Shown in pieces: positions 34,466-43,008 of a stretch of 64,000 nt of DNA. A program made the translations under genes and the position numbers. The first letter of the stretch is position 1, and each line of letters starts with the position of its first letter. Source of the stretch: Mycolicibacterium aubagnense (GTDB lineage Bacteria; Actinomycetota; Actinomycetes; Mycobacteriales; Mycobacteriaceae); the NCBI RefSeq assembly GCF_010730955.1, contig NZ_AP022577.1:2356001-2420000 (forward strand). The letters run 5' to 3'. Below the pieces are notes generated by a model, which saw nothing but the letters and a program-made list of their open reading frames with translations, made no database searches and was not told where the DNA came from.

Positions 34466-35599
34466 ATGACGCGCGAAGGACCACCCACTGAACGCTGCCG
34501 CGCCTGGCCCGGGGGACAACGCGTATTGCAAGCCGTGCTCGCGCTGGGGGCTGCGGCTGCACTCAGTGCCGGAACGGCGAGTGCCCACGCCACGTCCATG
34601 GTTCAGGCAGCCGAAGCGGTATCGACCATGTCGACCGTCGCCAGCATTACCGACCCGGACGCAGAGACAGCGGCGGTGGAGCTACTCAAGGCGACGTACT
34701 TCAACGACGTGGATACCAAGAACTGGCAGGCCCTGAGTCAACTCTTCACACCCGACGCCGTAGTGGACACCACAGGTTCGTTCGGGCCCTACTTTCCCAA
34801 CCGAGACTCGTTCATCGCTTTCACTTCGTTGACACTCAGCGCGATCAACACCCGCCACCAAGGTTACGATCCGCAGGTCAACCTCACGTCCGATACGACG
34901 GCCTCCGTCGTATGGACGATGCAGGACAGACTCTCCCTCGCCGGCCTCGTCACGATCCATGGTTACGGCAACTACACCGACAACTATGCACAGGTCAACG
35001 GCCAGTGGCTGATCACCTACTCCAAACTCACCCGTACAGGCTTCACCCTGGAATTTCCCGCCTTCCAAGACTTCGCGACCGGGCTCGCTAACGCGTACAA
35101 CACCGGAGGGGTTGTCGGGGCACTTCGATATGTAGTTCCAGCCGTCGTCAACATCCCCATCAACGCCGTCAAGGCGCTTGTCGGCGCCATTGGAAGCAAC
35201 TTTGGCGGGCCAGCCGCAAAAGCCGAGCCGATCACCGTGCCCCCGGGGTCCACGGGCGTAACAACCGAGCCTCCGGGCATCACTTCCACCGCCGCCACAC
35301 CAGCGGCGCAGACTCGCGCCGTTGCCACAGCTGCCGCAACCAGCAAGTCGGGTTCCAGCGCAAAATCGTTGGCGACGGACGCAGCCGGTACTAGCGCAAA
35401 GCCCACACAGCCGACCAACCCCGGCCCTACACAGCATGCAGTCGCGGACAAGCTTCAGGCGGCCACTGGCGGCGCCAGTACTCAGTCACCAAAGACGCCG
35501 CACGTCAACGCCCCAACATCCGGCGCCACAGACAGAACGAATTCGACAACGTCCGCCAACACCTCAAAGCCAACAACGTCCGCTCACAGCAAAAGTTGA
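34466..35599 (+). CDS. Exported SnoaL-like protein with long Ser/Thr/Ala/Pro-rich tail
   Basis: A 377-residue protein. An N-terminal signal sequence (VLQAVLALGAAAALSAGTASA) ends at a good peptidase site near residue 40. Residues about 65-200 are a SnoaL domain that mirrors the neighbour at 32148-32804: LLKATYFNDVDTKNWQALSQLF, NRDSFIAFTSLTLSAINTRHQG, YAQVNGQWLITYSKLTRTG. A hydrophobic amphipathic section follows, then about 130 residues of low-complexity Ser/Thr/Ala/Pro to the C terminus. No LPxTG signal is seen. ATG 34466 is decided by AAGGAG five bases upstream. The tail may be glycosylated or cell-wall bound, which is inference. Confidence 0.82.
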   Translation: MTREGPPTERCRAWPGGQRVLQAVLALGAAAALSAGTASAHATSMVQAAEAVSTMSTVASITDPDAETAAVELLKATYFNDVDTKNWQALSQLFTPDAVVDTTGSFGPYFPNRDSFIAFTSLTLSAINTRHQGYDPQVNLTSDTTASVVWTMQDRLSLAGLVTIHGYGNYTDNYAQVNGQWLITYSKLTRTGFTLEFPAFQDFATGLANAYNTGGVVGALRYVVPAVVNIPINAVKALVGAIGSNFGGPAAKAEPITVPPGSTGVTTEPPGITSTAATPAAQTRAVATAAATSKSGSSAKSLATDAAGTSAKPTQPTNPGPTQHAVADKLQAATGGASTQSPKTPHVNAPTSGATDRTNSTTSANTSKPTTSAHSKS

Positions 35600-35639
35600 T
35601 TCCTGAAACGCCGCCCGTTGCTCGCGCTACATCGCGCAC

Positions 35640-36509
35640 CTAGGCAAGTCGAACCGCGTTCTCCGCCAACACATCCGAGACAGCGCTGGTCAAGCTCCGC
35701 CCGATCCGCTGAATCGCCCGGACCCCAAGGTCTTCGAACGGGTGCGCGCACAGGCTGGCCACGACCGGTCCGCCAGGCGGGCCCACAGGCGCCGCGATCG
35801 CTCCGACCAACGGGGCTGGCCCAGCCGAGCGTTTCACCGCAGTGGCGGTCGTGACCTCGGTGAGCATTGCACTGACGTGGCTGCGCATCGACTCAGACAA
35901 CTGCTCGGCGTGGATTTCAGACATGACCGCGATGACCTTGGCCGCCGCATCCGACATTCGTTCCACGCTGTAGCCGCGTTCGCGGATCTCTGAAAGATAA
36001 TTGCGCAAATGCCGTACCAACGCGGGAGTTCGCACTCCGCTGCGCTGGATCCACTGCTCACGCTGCGGCTCAGGATCCCAGGCCGCGTACGCCGGGCCGA
36101 ACGGTGCGGCGAACGGCAACCGATCGCCCACAGCCACCGACCAGGTCGGGTTCTGCCCTGCGATGAAAGCGGAAATCACCAACGTCTCGTCGACGCGTTC
36201 GGACACCGACACCGAATACTGCAAGTCCTGCGACAGTCGTAGCGCCGCTCCACGCAGAGCCTCACTGAGGGGACGGAACCGCCGCGCCGCCTCACCCAGG
36301 CTGGCTATCGCGCTTCCTAACGCATAAGACTTATCCACCGGGTCGCGACTCACCCAGCCACAGGCAGCCAGCTCACTCAAAATGGCATACGCCGTAGCCT
36401 GGTTGAGCCCGAGCGCACGCACCACATCGCTGAGCCGGCTCACCGCGTCACCGCGCGCTGCGAGAAATTCGACCACCTCAACGACCCGACGTGTGGGAGG
36501 TGACTCCAT
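35640..36509 (-). CDS. IclR-family transcriptional regulator
   Basis: A 289-residue regulator. The winged-helix domain is residues about 5-65 (VVEFLAARGDAVSRLSDVVRALGLNQATAYAILSELAACGWV in part), followed by a GAF-like effector domain. The end carries VGPPGGPVVASLCAHPFEDLGVRAIQRIGRSL, the usual C-terminal section. It is convergent with the exported SnoaL gene (41 bases) and 175 bases downstream of the PcaC-like gene on the same strand. IclR proteins often control aromatic acid or sugar-acid pathways. A repeat pair upstream of its start (36568-36592) and near-copies in the 34.0-34.5 kb region suggest it controls the whole cluster. Confidence 0.87.
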   Translation of the reverse strand: MESPPTRRVVEVVEFLAARGDAVSRLSDVVRALGLNQATAYAILSELAACGWVSRDPVDKSYALGSAIASLGEAARRFRPLSEALRGAALRLSQDLQYSVSVSERVDETLVISAFIAGQNPTWSVAVGDRLPFAAPFGPAYAAWDPEPQREQWIQRSGVRTPALVRHLRNYLSEIRERGYSVERMSDAAAKVIAVMSEIHAEQLSESMRSHVSAMLTEVTTATAVKRSAGPAPLVGAIAAPVGPPGGPVVASLCAHPFEDLGVRAIQRIGRSLTSAVSDVLAENAVRLA

Positions 36510-36567
36510 CGCTATGCCGGCTCCTTACACCCACACCAATCGGCCATCTGCGTAACGGATAGCCGAC

Positions 36568-36592
36568 ATCAATAGTTGCATATTCATCAATC
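36568..36592. promoter_or_regulatory. Putative IclR binding site
   Basis: Read on the minus strand, the motif ATTGATG occurs twice, 18 bases apart, around GAATATGCAACT. On the plus strand this contains TTGCATATTCATCAA (36576-36590). Its TGCATATTC core recurs at 34242-34250, upstream of the divergent SDR gene. It lies 60-83 bases before the IclR start. Confidence 0.5.
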
Positions 36593-36684
36593 GACCGGAT
36601 GCAGGACGCAACCAGTCACCGGCACGATGCACATCGGCCGCTTGCCTTTTGACTACGTGGTGCCGTCGCACCCCGCCTGACGGC

Positions 36685-37077
36685 TTACGACGGGCGCGTT
36701 TCGTCCAGCACCTGCTGGACCACCCGCATCGCACTGAGTGCGGCGGGCGCCCCGCAGTAGCCGGTGGCGTGGATGATCGCCTCGACGATCTCCTCGCGGG
36801 TAAGACATTTGTTGAGCCCGCCCCGGACATGGCCGGCGAGTTCTTCGTGGGCGCGCAACGCCGTCAGCATGCCGAGGTTGAGCAGGCTGCGGTCGCGACG
36901 GCTCAGACCCGGCCGGTTCCACACCGCATCCCAGACGTGCTCGGTGACGAAGCGCTGGATCGCTTCCGATTCGGTGCCACTGGTGCGGGCCAGTGCGCGG
37001 TCGACGAACTCGTCGCCCATCACCTGGCGGCGGGTGGTGATCCCGGCGTCGAACGCCGACTCTGGCTCGCTGCTCAT
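36685..37077 (-). CDS. 4-carboxymuconolactone decarboxylase-family protein (PcaC-like)
   Basis: A 130-residue all-helical protein of the CMD/AhpD fold. RRQVMGDEFVDRALARTS at the start, DRSLLNLGMLTALRAHEELAGHVRGGLNKCLTREEIVEAIIHATGYCGAPAALSAM (in part) and the length match PcaC, which decarboxylates gamma-carboxymuconolactone in protocatechuate breakdown. No other beta-ketoadipate gene is adjacent, so it may act on another lactone. Minus-strand neighbour of the IclR gene, a class of regulator that often governs pca genes. ATG start at 37077. Confidence 0.85.
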   Translation of the reverse strand: MSSEPESAFDAGITTRRQVMGDEFVDRALARTSGTESEAIQRFVTEHVWDAVWNRPGLSRRDRSLLNLGMLTALRAHEELAGHVRGGLNKCLTREEIVEAIIHATGYCGAPAALSAMRVVQQVLDETRPS

Positions 37078-37193
37078 CCTGCTGACCGTACGCGGAGCGC
37101 CGTTTGCCAGGAGCCCTGGGTGACCGAGGTGGGCGCCGAGAAGCGGTCGGGCACTGACTTTTCGACCGCCGGTCGCGGATTGAGGTTCGGACT

Positions 37194-37742
37194 TCAGCCG
37201 GCAATCCGCGCCAGCTTGGGGTTGGCAGACGTTCCGCCTTCTGACTCCCAGCGCTCTTGCGCAGTGGCCGCCTGAGCGCGCCTGCTCCGGTCTCGGGAAC
37301 TGATCATCAGCAGCCCGTCGACCGTGGCAGCGCTTTCCGGCTGGGCTGCGGCCATCATCGTGGTGTGGGCGTCGTCGGGGTCCGTGCGTGGGGGGATAAC
37401 CAGCAGTATCAGCCGGTCCCGGTCGTCGTCGAGACCGCGAACCTCGATGGTGTTGAGCGGCTGACGTCGGTACCCGTCCAGGCGTATTGCCCGACCACCG
37501 GTGGTGAGCTTGTGGGGTGCATTCGCCCAGGCGCCCAGGCGATACGACACGCGGTCGATGCGGCCCAGCCGCACCGACAGCACGGCCAACAGATCCGGCA
37601 GCTCGGCGGCAAGGTCATCGCTGTGCGGCCACCATGCCCCATCGACGTATCCGCCATGCGGCGCTTTGGATTTCAACCGAAGCCGCGGTGTGTGCGCGGG
37701 CACGGTGCCGTTCTCGTCGTTCTTGCGAGTGTGTGGCGTCAT
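37194..37742 (-). CDS. DUF5994 family protein
   Basis: A 182-residue protein. RLRLKSKAPHGGYVDGAWWPHSDDLAAELPDLLAVLSVRLG (in part) and IRLDGYRRQPLNTIEVRG then LILLVIPPRTDPDDAHTTMMAAAQ are the hallmark of DUF5994, a family mostly found in mycobacteria. ATG 37742 is preceded by AAGGGAG seven bases upstream and overlaps the stop of the upstream small gene by four bases. A charged C-terminal helix follows the domain. The function is unknown; related genes, as I recall, are often stress-induced. Confidence 0.85.
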   Translation of the reverse strand: MTPHTRKNDENGTVPAHTPRLRLKSKAPHGGYVDGAWWPHSDDLAAELPDLLAVLSVRLGRIDRVSYRLGAWANAPHKLTTGGRAIRLDGYRRQPLNTIEVRGLDDDRDRLILLVIPPRTDPDDAHTTMMAAAQPESAATVDGLLMISSRDRSRRAQAATAQERWESEGGTSANPKLARIAG

Positions 37743-38002
37743 GACGACGCTCCCTTCGTTACTTCTCTGGTGTCGGCGCGATCCCACTGAGTCGTTGAGC
37801 TGCCCAGCGCAGACCGGTGCCTCGTTGTGGTGCATGCCGACGGGTGATCGCCGACATCAGCCGGCGTCGACACCGGCCGTGCTTGGAGTGACGAGGCACG
37901 ATGCTTGTTGCGGTTGTTGCCCGCCAGCCACGCGAAACCCGCGATGAGCGCCATCGCCACGAAGACGACGAGAACCATGAAAACTGTTTTGCTGGTAGCC
38001 AT
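37739..38002 (-). CDS. Small single-helix membrane protein coupled to DUF5994
   Basis: An 87-residue protein: one N-terminal membrane helix (VFMVLVVFVAMALIAGFAWLAG), then a basic, Ser/Thr/His-rich soluble part without recognisable domain. GGAG lies seven bases before the ATG at 38002, and its stop overlaps the DUF5994 start by four bases, so both are translated together. The soluble part has a composition unlike a folded domain and could be partly out of the conserved frame. I do not recognise it. Confidence 0.65.
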   Translation of the reverse strand: MATSKTVFMVLVVFVAMALIAGFAWLAGNNRNKHRASSLQARPVSTPADVGDHPSACTTTRHRSALGSSTTQWDRADTREVTKGASS

Positions 38003-38191
38003 TTCGGCTCCTAAGGTTGGCGGACGGGAGGGAAATGTGTACCCACATCACCGGCTATCTGCCGTGGGCCACGCCAGAGCCATGGCCGCAGCGCCGAGCA
38101 CCGCGGGCGATCCAACAATGACGATCATGACGGCGCCTCAATCCGGTGCTATATGTCCAGTAGACGCGCCGATTCCACCAATGTCAACAGC

Positions 38192-38214
38192 GTAGACCTA
38201 CGATATAGGCTTAC
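38192..38214. promoter_or_regulatory. Palindromic operator of the TetR-desaturase operon
   Basis: A 23-base near-palindrome with matching outer arms GTA/TAC and inner arms CCTA/TAGG, two unmatched bases between them on each side, and a central CGATA. It lies 48 bases before the TetR start and overlaps a plausible -10 region (TACACT follows). It is the natural autoregulatory site of the TetR protein. Confidence 0.65.
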
Positions 38215-38261
38215 ACTGAAGCGATGCCAGAGAGACGCGCCCCGAGGGCGGTGCTTCAGCC

Positions 38262-39011
38262 ATGACGCCGCCGCCAAGAGGTCCAGCACGTCCGGGTCGC
38301 GTGACCCAGGGCGCCGCCTCGATCACGGAGGACGGCGCCAGCCGGCCGATCACCCGCGCGGCGGTCCTGACCAGCGCCCTGGAAATCATCGACCGTGACG
38401 GCGTCGACGCACTGTCGATGCGCCGCCTCGGCGATGCCATGGGGCGTGACCCGATGGTGCTCTACCGGCACGTGTCGAACAAGGCAGCCGTGCTCGACGG
38501 TGTGGTCGAGATGATCTTCGAGCAGTTGGCACTGGACACGGCGGCGACGGACTGGGCTGCCGCGTTACGCAAACTCGGTCACGACTTCCGCGAACTGGCG
38601 CGCGCGCATCCCAACGTGGTGCCGCTGCTGGTCACCCGCCCCCTTGCCACACCGCTCGGGATGCGGCCACCGGGCATCCTGCGGCACCTCGAAGAGGTGC
38701 TCGCACTCCTGACCGAGGCAGGCTTCGGCGGAGACGACGCGCTTCATATGTACCGGACGCTGTTCGGGTTCCTCTACGGACATGTCCTGACCGAACTGCA
38801 GGAGATCGTCGAACGCCCCGAGGAAACCGATCATGTGTTGCGGCTCGGGCTGTACCGGCTGCCGATCGACCAATTCCCCCACGTGCGAGACCTCGCCCCG
38901 ACGTGGGCCCGCTATGACGGACGGGCCGAGCTCGACCGGGGACTCGACATCTTGCTCAGCGGGCTCGGTTCCCGATTCGGCGTACCGCGGCCTGCGGCCG
39001 ATTCGCCATAA
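38262..39011 (+). CDS. TetR-family regulator
   Basis: A 249-residue regulator with about 28 disordered N-terminal residues. The helix-turn-helix is at residues about 32-75: RAAVLTSALEIIDRDGVDALSMRRLGDAMGRDPMVLYRHVSNKAAVLDGVVE (in part). The C-terminal domain is of the tetracycline-repressor type (TetR_C). The fatty acid desaturase gene starts 24 bases downstream, so this is a two-gene operon in which the repressor likely senses an acyl-CoA and controls desaturation, as DesT-like proteins do. This is an inference by context. Confidence 0.87.
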   Translation: MTPPPRGPARPGRVTQGAASITEDGASRPITRAAVLTSALEIIDRDGVDALSMRRLGDAMGRDPMVLYRHVSNKAAVLDGVVEMIFEQLALDTAATDWAAALRKLGHDFRELARAHPNVVPLLVTRPLATPLGMRPPGILRHLEEVLALLTEAGFGGDDALHMYRTLFGFLYGHVLTELQEIVERPEETDHVLRLGLYRLPIDQFPHVRDLAPTWARYDGRAELDRGLDILLSGLGSRFGVPRPAADSP

Positions 39012-39035
39012 CCACCACGAACGGAGGTGACCCAG

Positions 39036-40139
39036 ATGGCGATCACCGAGGTAGCCGAATACGCCCATCTCAGCGAGGCAGACCTGGACGCGCTGGGAGC
39101 CGCGCTGGATGACATCCGTCGCGACGTCGAGAATTCGCGTGGCGCACCCGACCGGGCATACATCCTGCGCACCATCGTGTTTCAGCGCTGCCTGGAACTC
39201 TCTGCCCGGCTGATCATCGCCGTCAGCCGCGGCAAGGTCGGGTCCACGCTCGGCACCACCGCACTGGCCACGGCCAAGGCCATCGAGAACATGGAACTCG
39301 GCCACAACATCTGCCACGGTCAATGGGATTGGATGAACGACCCGGAGATCCACTCCAGCACCTGGGAGTGGGACATGGCCGGCGTCTCCGCGCAGTGGCG
39401 CCATGCCCACAACTACCGCCACCACGTGTTCACCAACGTGATCGGTATGGACGACGATCTCGGGTACGGCATCATGCGGGTCACCCCAGACCAGCCATGG
39501 AGACCCAGCAATCTGCTGCAGCCGCTGCGAAACGTCGTGCTGGGTGTCCTGTTCGAATGGGGTATCGCCCTGCAGGGCTGGGAGTCCCAGCAGAAGGCCT
39601 CGGCCACTCGCGCCGAGAAATCCGCCCACACCCGGGCGCTCGTCCGCAAGATCGCCCGCCAGGCCGGCAAGGACTATCTGTTTTTCCCCGCGCTGAGCGT
39701 TCGCCGCTGGCGCCGCACGCTCACTGCGAACGCGGTCGCCAACCTGGTGCGCAACGTCTGGGCCTACATGGTGATCTGTTGCGGTCATTTCGCCGACGGC
39801 ACACAGAAATTCACGCCCGCGGCCTTGGACGACGAGACCAAACCCGAATGGTATTTACGACAGATGTTGGGCACCGCGAATTTCCGCGCGGGGCCCGTGT
39901 TGGCGTTTCTCAGCGGAAACCTCTGCTACCAGATCGAGCATCACCTGTTCCCCGACCTTCCGAGCAACCGTTATGCCGAGATCGCCGTCCAGGTTCGGGC
40001 CGTGTGCACTCGATTCGGCCTGCCCTACACGACCGGACCGCTCGCTCTTCAGTATCTCCGTACCCTGCGGACCATCATCACACTCGCGTTGCCGGATCAC
40101 GTTGCGCCCGAACGGGTCTGCGTGTGCGCTAGCTCGTAG
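39036..40139 (+). CDS. Membrane fatty acid desaturase (DesA3-like)
   Basis: A 367-residue membrane di-iron desaturase. The three histidine boxes are intact: GHNICHGQWDW, HAHNYRHHVFTN and QIEHHLFPDLPSNRY. The order and the WMNDPEIHSSTWEWD linker resemble the stearoyl-CoA delta-9 desaturase DesA3. ATG 39036 follows GGAGGTGA at six bases. No oxidoreductase partner (Rv3230c type) is adjacent, so electrons must come from a protein encoded elsewhere. Two membrane-spanning hydrophobic pairs are less hydrophobic than usual, especially the N-terminal one, so partial loss of the membrane domain should be considered. Confidence 0.85.
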   Translation: MAITEVAEYAHLSEADLDALGAALDDIRRDVENSRGAPDRAYILRTIVFQRCLELSARLIIAVSRGKVGSTLGTTALATAKAIENMELGHNICHGQWDWMNDPEIHSSTWEWDMAGVSAQWRHAHNYRHHVFTNVIGMDDDLGYGIMRVTPDQPWRPSNLLQPLRNVVLGVLFEWGIALQGWESQQKASATRAEKSAHTRALVRKIARQAGKDYLFFPALSVRRWRRTLTANAVANLVRNVWAYMVICCGHFADGTQKFTPAALDDETKPEWYLRQMLGTANFRAGPVLAFLSGNLCYQIEHHLFPDLPSNRYAEIAVQVRAVCTRFGLPYTTGPLALQYLRTLRTIITLALPDHVAPERVCVCASS

Positions 40140-40255
40140 GCGAGCCGAACGATCATGTCATCGACATCGTGGACGGTCATTGTCCGACCTCGCCTATCCC
40201 CGATATCCAGTACACGCCCGCTGCCGCGGCGCTGTCGACGCCGGAGCCGGACCAG

Positions 40256-40595
40256 CTACCGGACACCCAGGTTCCGGCGTAGCCGGTCCACACCGGGGCC
40301 GGCGAGATCAGCGAGCGCACAAGGCCGCGCGACCATCACCATCAGCAGGGCTTCCGCCGGCCCAGAGGCTTCCGGTCCGCGCCCGAACCGCGGCATTGAT
40401 CCGTGGCGGGAAGAGCCCGCCGCGGAGGAACTCCCGAACCGTCTGCGCGCCGGTCAGTTCGTCGTACCCGATGATGTGGCCGACGACGTCGCGTACCCGC
40501 CAGCCGGTGCACAGCGAGGGCTGTTCCCACTGCTGCGTGGTGAGCCCACCCAGAAACTCGACGAGGTCCCGGCGTTCGAGACGAGCCAGATCCAT
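40256..40595 (-). pseudogene. Degraded DinB/maleylpyruvate isomerase-family protein
   Basis: From ATG 40595 the frame reads MDLARLERRDLVEFLGGL, TTQQWEQPSLCTGWRVRDVVGHIIGYDEL and further, the N-terminal mycothiol-dependent isomerase domain, but it stops at 40308 after only 96 residues. In the next frame the sequence continues EALLMVMVARPCALADLAGPGVDRLRR and stops at 40256, which is the typical C-terminal end of this family. About 80 middle residues are absent, and the junction lies near GGCGGAAGCC (about 40350). So an internal deletion with a frame change has inactivated the gene. It is convergent with the desaturase gene. Confidence 0.75.
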
Positions 40596-40948
40596 TGCTG
40601 CCACCACTACCCCACTTCCCAGCGAAGCGCCCACCAGAACCGGCCCGAGTGTGCGGAGTTCGATTCCACCATACGTCGCAACCACGCGATCGATTGCTGC
40701 GAATTCACGCACGCAACACTGCGCGAATTCAGCAAATATTCACGCCATCGAAAGACGAGATATTAACCCGCACAACATGATTGACTTCCACAAATGTGTG
40801 CATCAGGCACCGAAAATTGTGGTTAGCTACCCCTGGCGACAAAGGGACTGCGCAGGTTCATTGCGCTTCCTACGGGGGTGGGGAAAACATCATTACATTT
40901 GCCGGCACCACAACGAACGAACGCGTTATCACCTGGGCCATTCATCGG
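40596..40948. other. AT-rich gap before the GT-C-like gene
   Basis: About 350 bases with no convincing gene. It is visibly AT-rich around 40700-40830 and could hold the promoter of the membrane protein gene. The open frame upstream of ATG 40949 reaches back to a TTG at 40781, but the residues it would add do not look like protein, so I leave them out. It may be the scar of a deletion next to the pseudogene. Confidence 0.4.
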
Positions 40949-42427
40949 ATGGTTCCGGCCGCGCTCGTCGGACTCTGCCTCTGGCGCATCTTCGGTGGCC
41001 TTGATCCGACCGTCCGATTCTTCGATGACTTCTTCTATTACCTTAAGGCCGCCCAGAACTGGGTCGATGGCGCCGGATCCACGTTCTTCCCCGGTGAATC
41101 CACCAACGGCTATCACCCGTTGTGGTTCTTGTGGTTGTCGGCGCTCTATGCCGTCACCGGCCGCGATCCGGCATTCTTTGCCGGCGTCGACATCAGCGTA
41201 ACGATTCTGCTGATCGGATTCTTCTTCCTGTTCGAGCGGTTCCTGCAGCAGGTCACCGGCCGCCGGTTGCCGGCCGCCGTGGGCGCTGCCGTCGCCACCA
41301 TCGTGATCGCGCCATTTGCCGCATGGGGACTCGAGATGGCCCTGACGGTCTTCCTCGCCGCGGCGCTGCTCAGGCATCTCACGCGCACGCCCCTCGCCGA
41401 GCAGTCCACCCGAAATGCCGCCGTCGCGGGACTGCTGTGCGCCCTGATGGTGCTGGCCCGCATCGACGCAATCGTGTTGGCGCCGTTGCTGTTAGCGGCG
41501 ATCGCACCCACCTGGGGCTGGCGTCGCACGCTGGCAGCAGTGGCGGGAGCGTTTCCGCTGGGGCTGTACGCCTGGTTCAACGAAGTCTTCTACGGCCACT
41601 TCTCCACCACGTCCATGGCCGCCAAGTCGCTCGGCAGCTATCTGCCGCCGAACCTGCACTTCGTGTCCGTCGACCTGCCATTCCCCGGCGCGAACGCGAT
41701 GCAGCTGGCCGCCGTCGTGGCCGTGGTCGGCACGCTGGCCCGCCGACTCGAGAACCGTGACGCCCGGCGGATCGTGCTGGCACTGGCCGCGGCCCCGGTC
41801 GTGCAGCTGGTCCTGCAATCGGTCATGAGCGGCTGGATGATGTTCTGCTGGTACCTCTACTTCGAGAACATGGCGCTCGGTGTGGCCGCCGCGCTGGTGG
41901 CCGTCGAACTGACCCGGTCACCTGCGCGGACCAGGCGTGTCGGCGTGCCGGTCGGGGTGCTGACCCTGGCGGTACTGTGCGCGACGGTCACTTTCGAAGC
42001 ACGGCCGCAGCCCGTTCAGGGCGGCATTTCCCAAGCCGCACACCAACTCAGGGACTTTGCGCAGCAGCATCCGGGCGTCTACGCCATGGGCGACGCCGCG
42101 GGGACTCCCGCCTGGCTCATGACCCAGCCGGTGGTGCACCTCGAAGGGCTGATGATGTCCCACGCGTTCCTGAAGCTCATCCGGGAGCAGCGGCCGTTAT
42201 GGGCGGTTTTCAAGCGGTACGAAGTCAACTACTACGTCGCGGTCCGGCCCGAGTTCACCGATGACTCCGGGTGCCAGCATTACCGTGAACCCAATTCCCG
42301 GCAGTCGTCGTCCCGGGCCCCGGCCATGTCGATGACGATCTGCCAGCAGCCGATCCACGAGATCCGCGCCGGCTCCTATCACATGCGCATCTACCGCATC
42401 GACCCTGCGACCGGCTTGCCCGGCTGA
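40949..42427 (+). CDS. GT-C-like polytopic membrane protein (putative glycosyltransferase)
   Basis: A 492-residue protein with about ten membrane helices and a C-terminal extracytoplasmic domain of about 110 residues. The first loop contains [20 protein letters not shown] and [11 protein letters not shown]: an acidic pair right after helix 1 followed by a Tyr/His/Pro motif, as in GT-C glycosyltransferases that use polyprenyl-phosphate sugars. The C-terminal part ([12 protein letters not shown]) matches related mycobacterial membrane proteins. The start is uncertain. Its last 37 bases overlap the end of the convergent TetR gene. No sugar can be named. Confidence 0.7.
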   Translation: MVPAALVGLCLWRIFGGLDPTVRFFDDFFYYLKAAQNWVDGAGSTFFPGESTNGYHPLWFLWLSALYAVTGRDPAFFAGVDISVTILLIGFFFLFERFLQQVTGRRLPAAVGAAVATIVIAPFAAWGLEMALTVFLAAALLRHLTRTPLAEQSTRNAAVAGLLCALMVLARIDAIVLAPLLLAAIAPTWGWRRTLAAVAGAFPLGLYAWFNEVFYGHFSTTSMAAKSLGSYLPPNLHFVSVDLPFPGANAMQLAAVVAVVGTLARRLENRDARRIVLALAAAPVVQLVLQSVMSGWMMFCWYLYFENMALGVAAALVAVELTRSPARTRRVGVPVGVLTLAVLCATVTFEARPQPVQGGISQAAHQLRDFAQQHPGVYAMGDAAGTPAWLMTQPVVHLEGLMMSHAFLKLIREQRPLWAVFKRYEVNYYVAVRPEFTDDSGCQHYREPNSRQSSSRAPAMSMTICQQPIHEIRAGSYHMRIYRIDPATGLPG

Positions 42428-43008
42428 CCCTGCAGCGCCGACGGCAGACTCGGCACGAAATGCCTTGCGGCGAAAGCCCGGATGTCCTCGGCACTGTCCA
42501 GCGCCTCGACGCTCGGCAGCAGCAGTACCATCGCGGCGTAGCGCAGGATGGTGTCGGCCAGGTCGTTGACCGCCTGCTCGCCGATCCGGTCGGCGAACCC
42601 GTCGGGGAAGATGACGCGCAGCGCTGCCGCCATCCGGCCGACCGCGGCGCCATAATGCCGTTGCATGAGCTCGATGACGAGAGCGGGTTCGTCGGTCATC
42701 ATCCGGTTCAGCACCCGGTGCCGCCGGAAGCGCAGGATCGACAGCGTGAATGCCTCGACATACAGATTTGATTGCGGCCCAGCAGCTTTCAGTTCGCTCG
42801 CGATGTCGTCGAACAGCTCGACGTTCTCCCGCTCGACGACAGCGGCCGCCAGTTCGTCGCGATTCACGAACCGCCGGTAGATCGTGGTGCGGCTGACGCC
42901 GGCCCGGCGGGCGACGTCGTCGAGCGCAACGCGGCGGAAGCCGTGCTGTTCGAACTCGACGAGTGCGGCATCGAGGATCGCGGTCGTCGCATCACCGAGC
43001 ACGTGCAT
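42391..43008 (-). CDS. TetR-family regulator, paired with DUF2236 gene
   Basis: A 205-residue regulator. The helix-turn-helix is [44 protein letters not shown] (in part), residues about 10-55. The C-terminal part is a TetR ligand domain. The start at 43008 overlaps the stop of the DUF2236 gene by 17 bases, so the two are translationally coupled and the regulator is second in the operon. A palindrome ahead of the DUF2236 gene (43859-43884) is the probable operator. Its own C-terminal codons overlap the convergent membrane protein gene. Confidence 0.87.
   Translation of the reverse strand: MHVLGDATTAILDAALVEFEQHGFRRVALDDVARRAGVSRTTIYRRFVNRDELAAAVVERENVELFDDIASELKAAGPQSNLYVEAFTLSILRFRRHRVLNRMMTDEPALVIELMQRHYGAAVGRMAAALRVIFPDGFADRIGEQAVNDLADTILRYAAMVLLLPSVEALDSAEDIRAFAARHFVPSLPSALQGQPGKPVAGSMR

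Noticed and set aside
40781..40948. N-terminal extension of the GT-C-like gene to a TTG at 40781
   Set aside because: The added 56 residues are polar and irregular, the start is a TTG with no ribosome site, and the first membrane helix begins only near the ATG at 40949.
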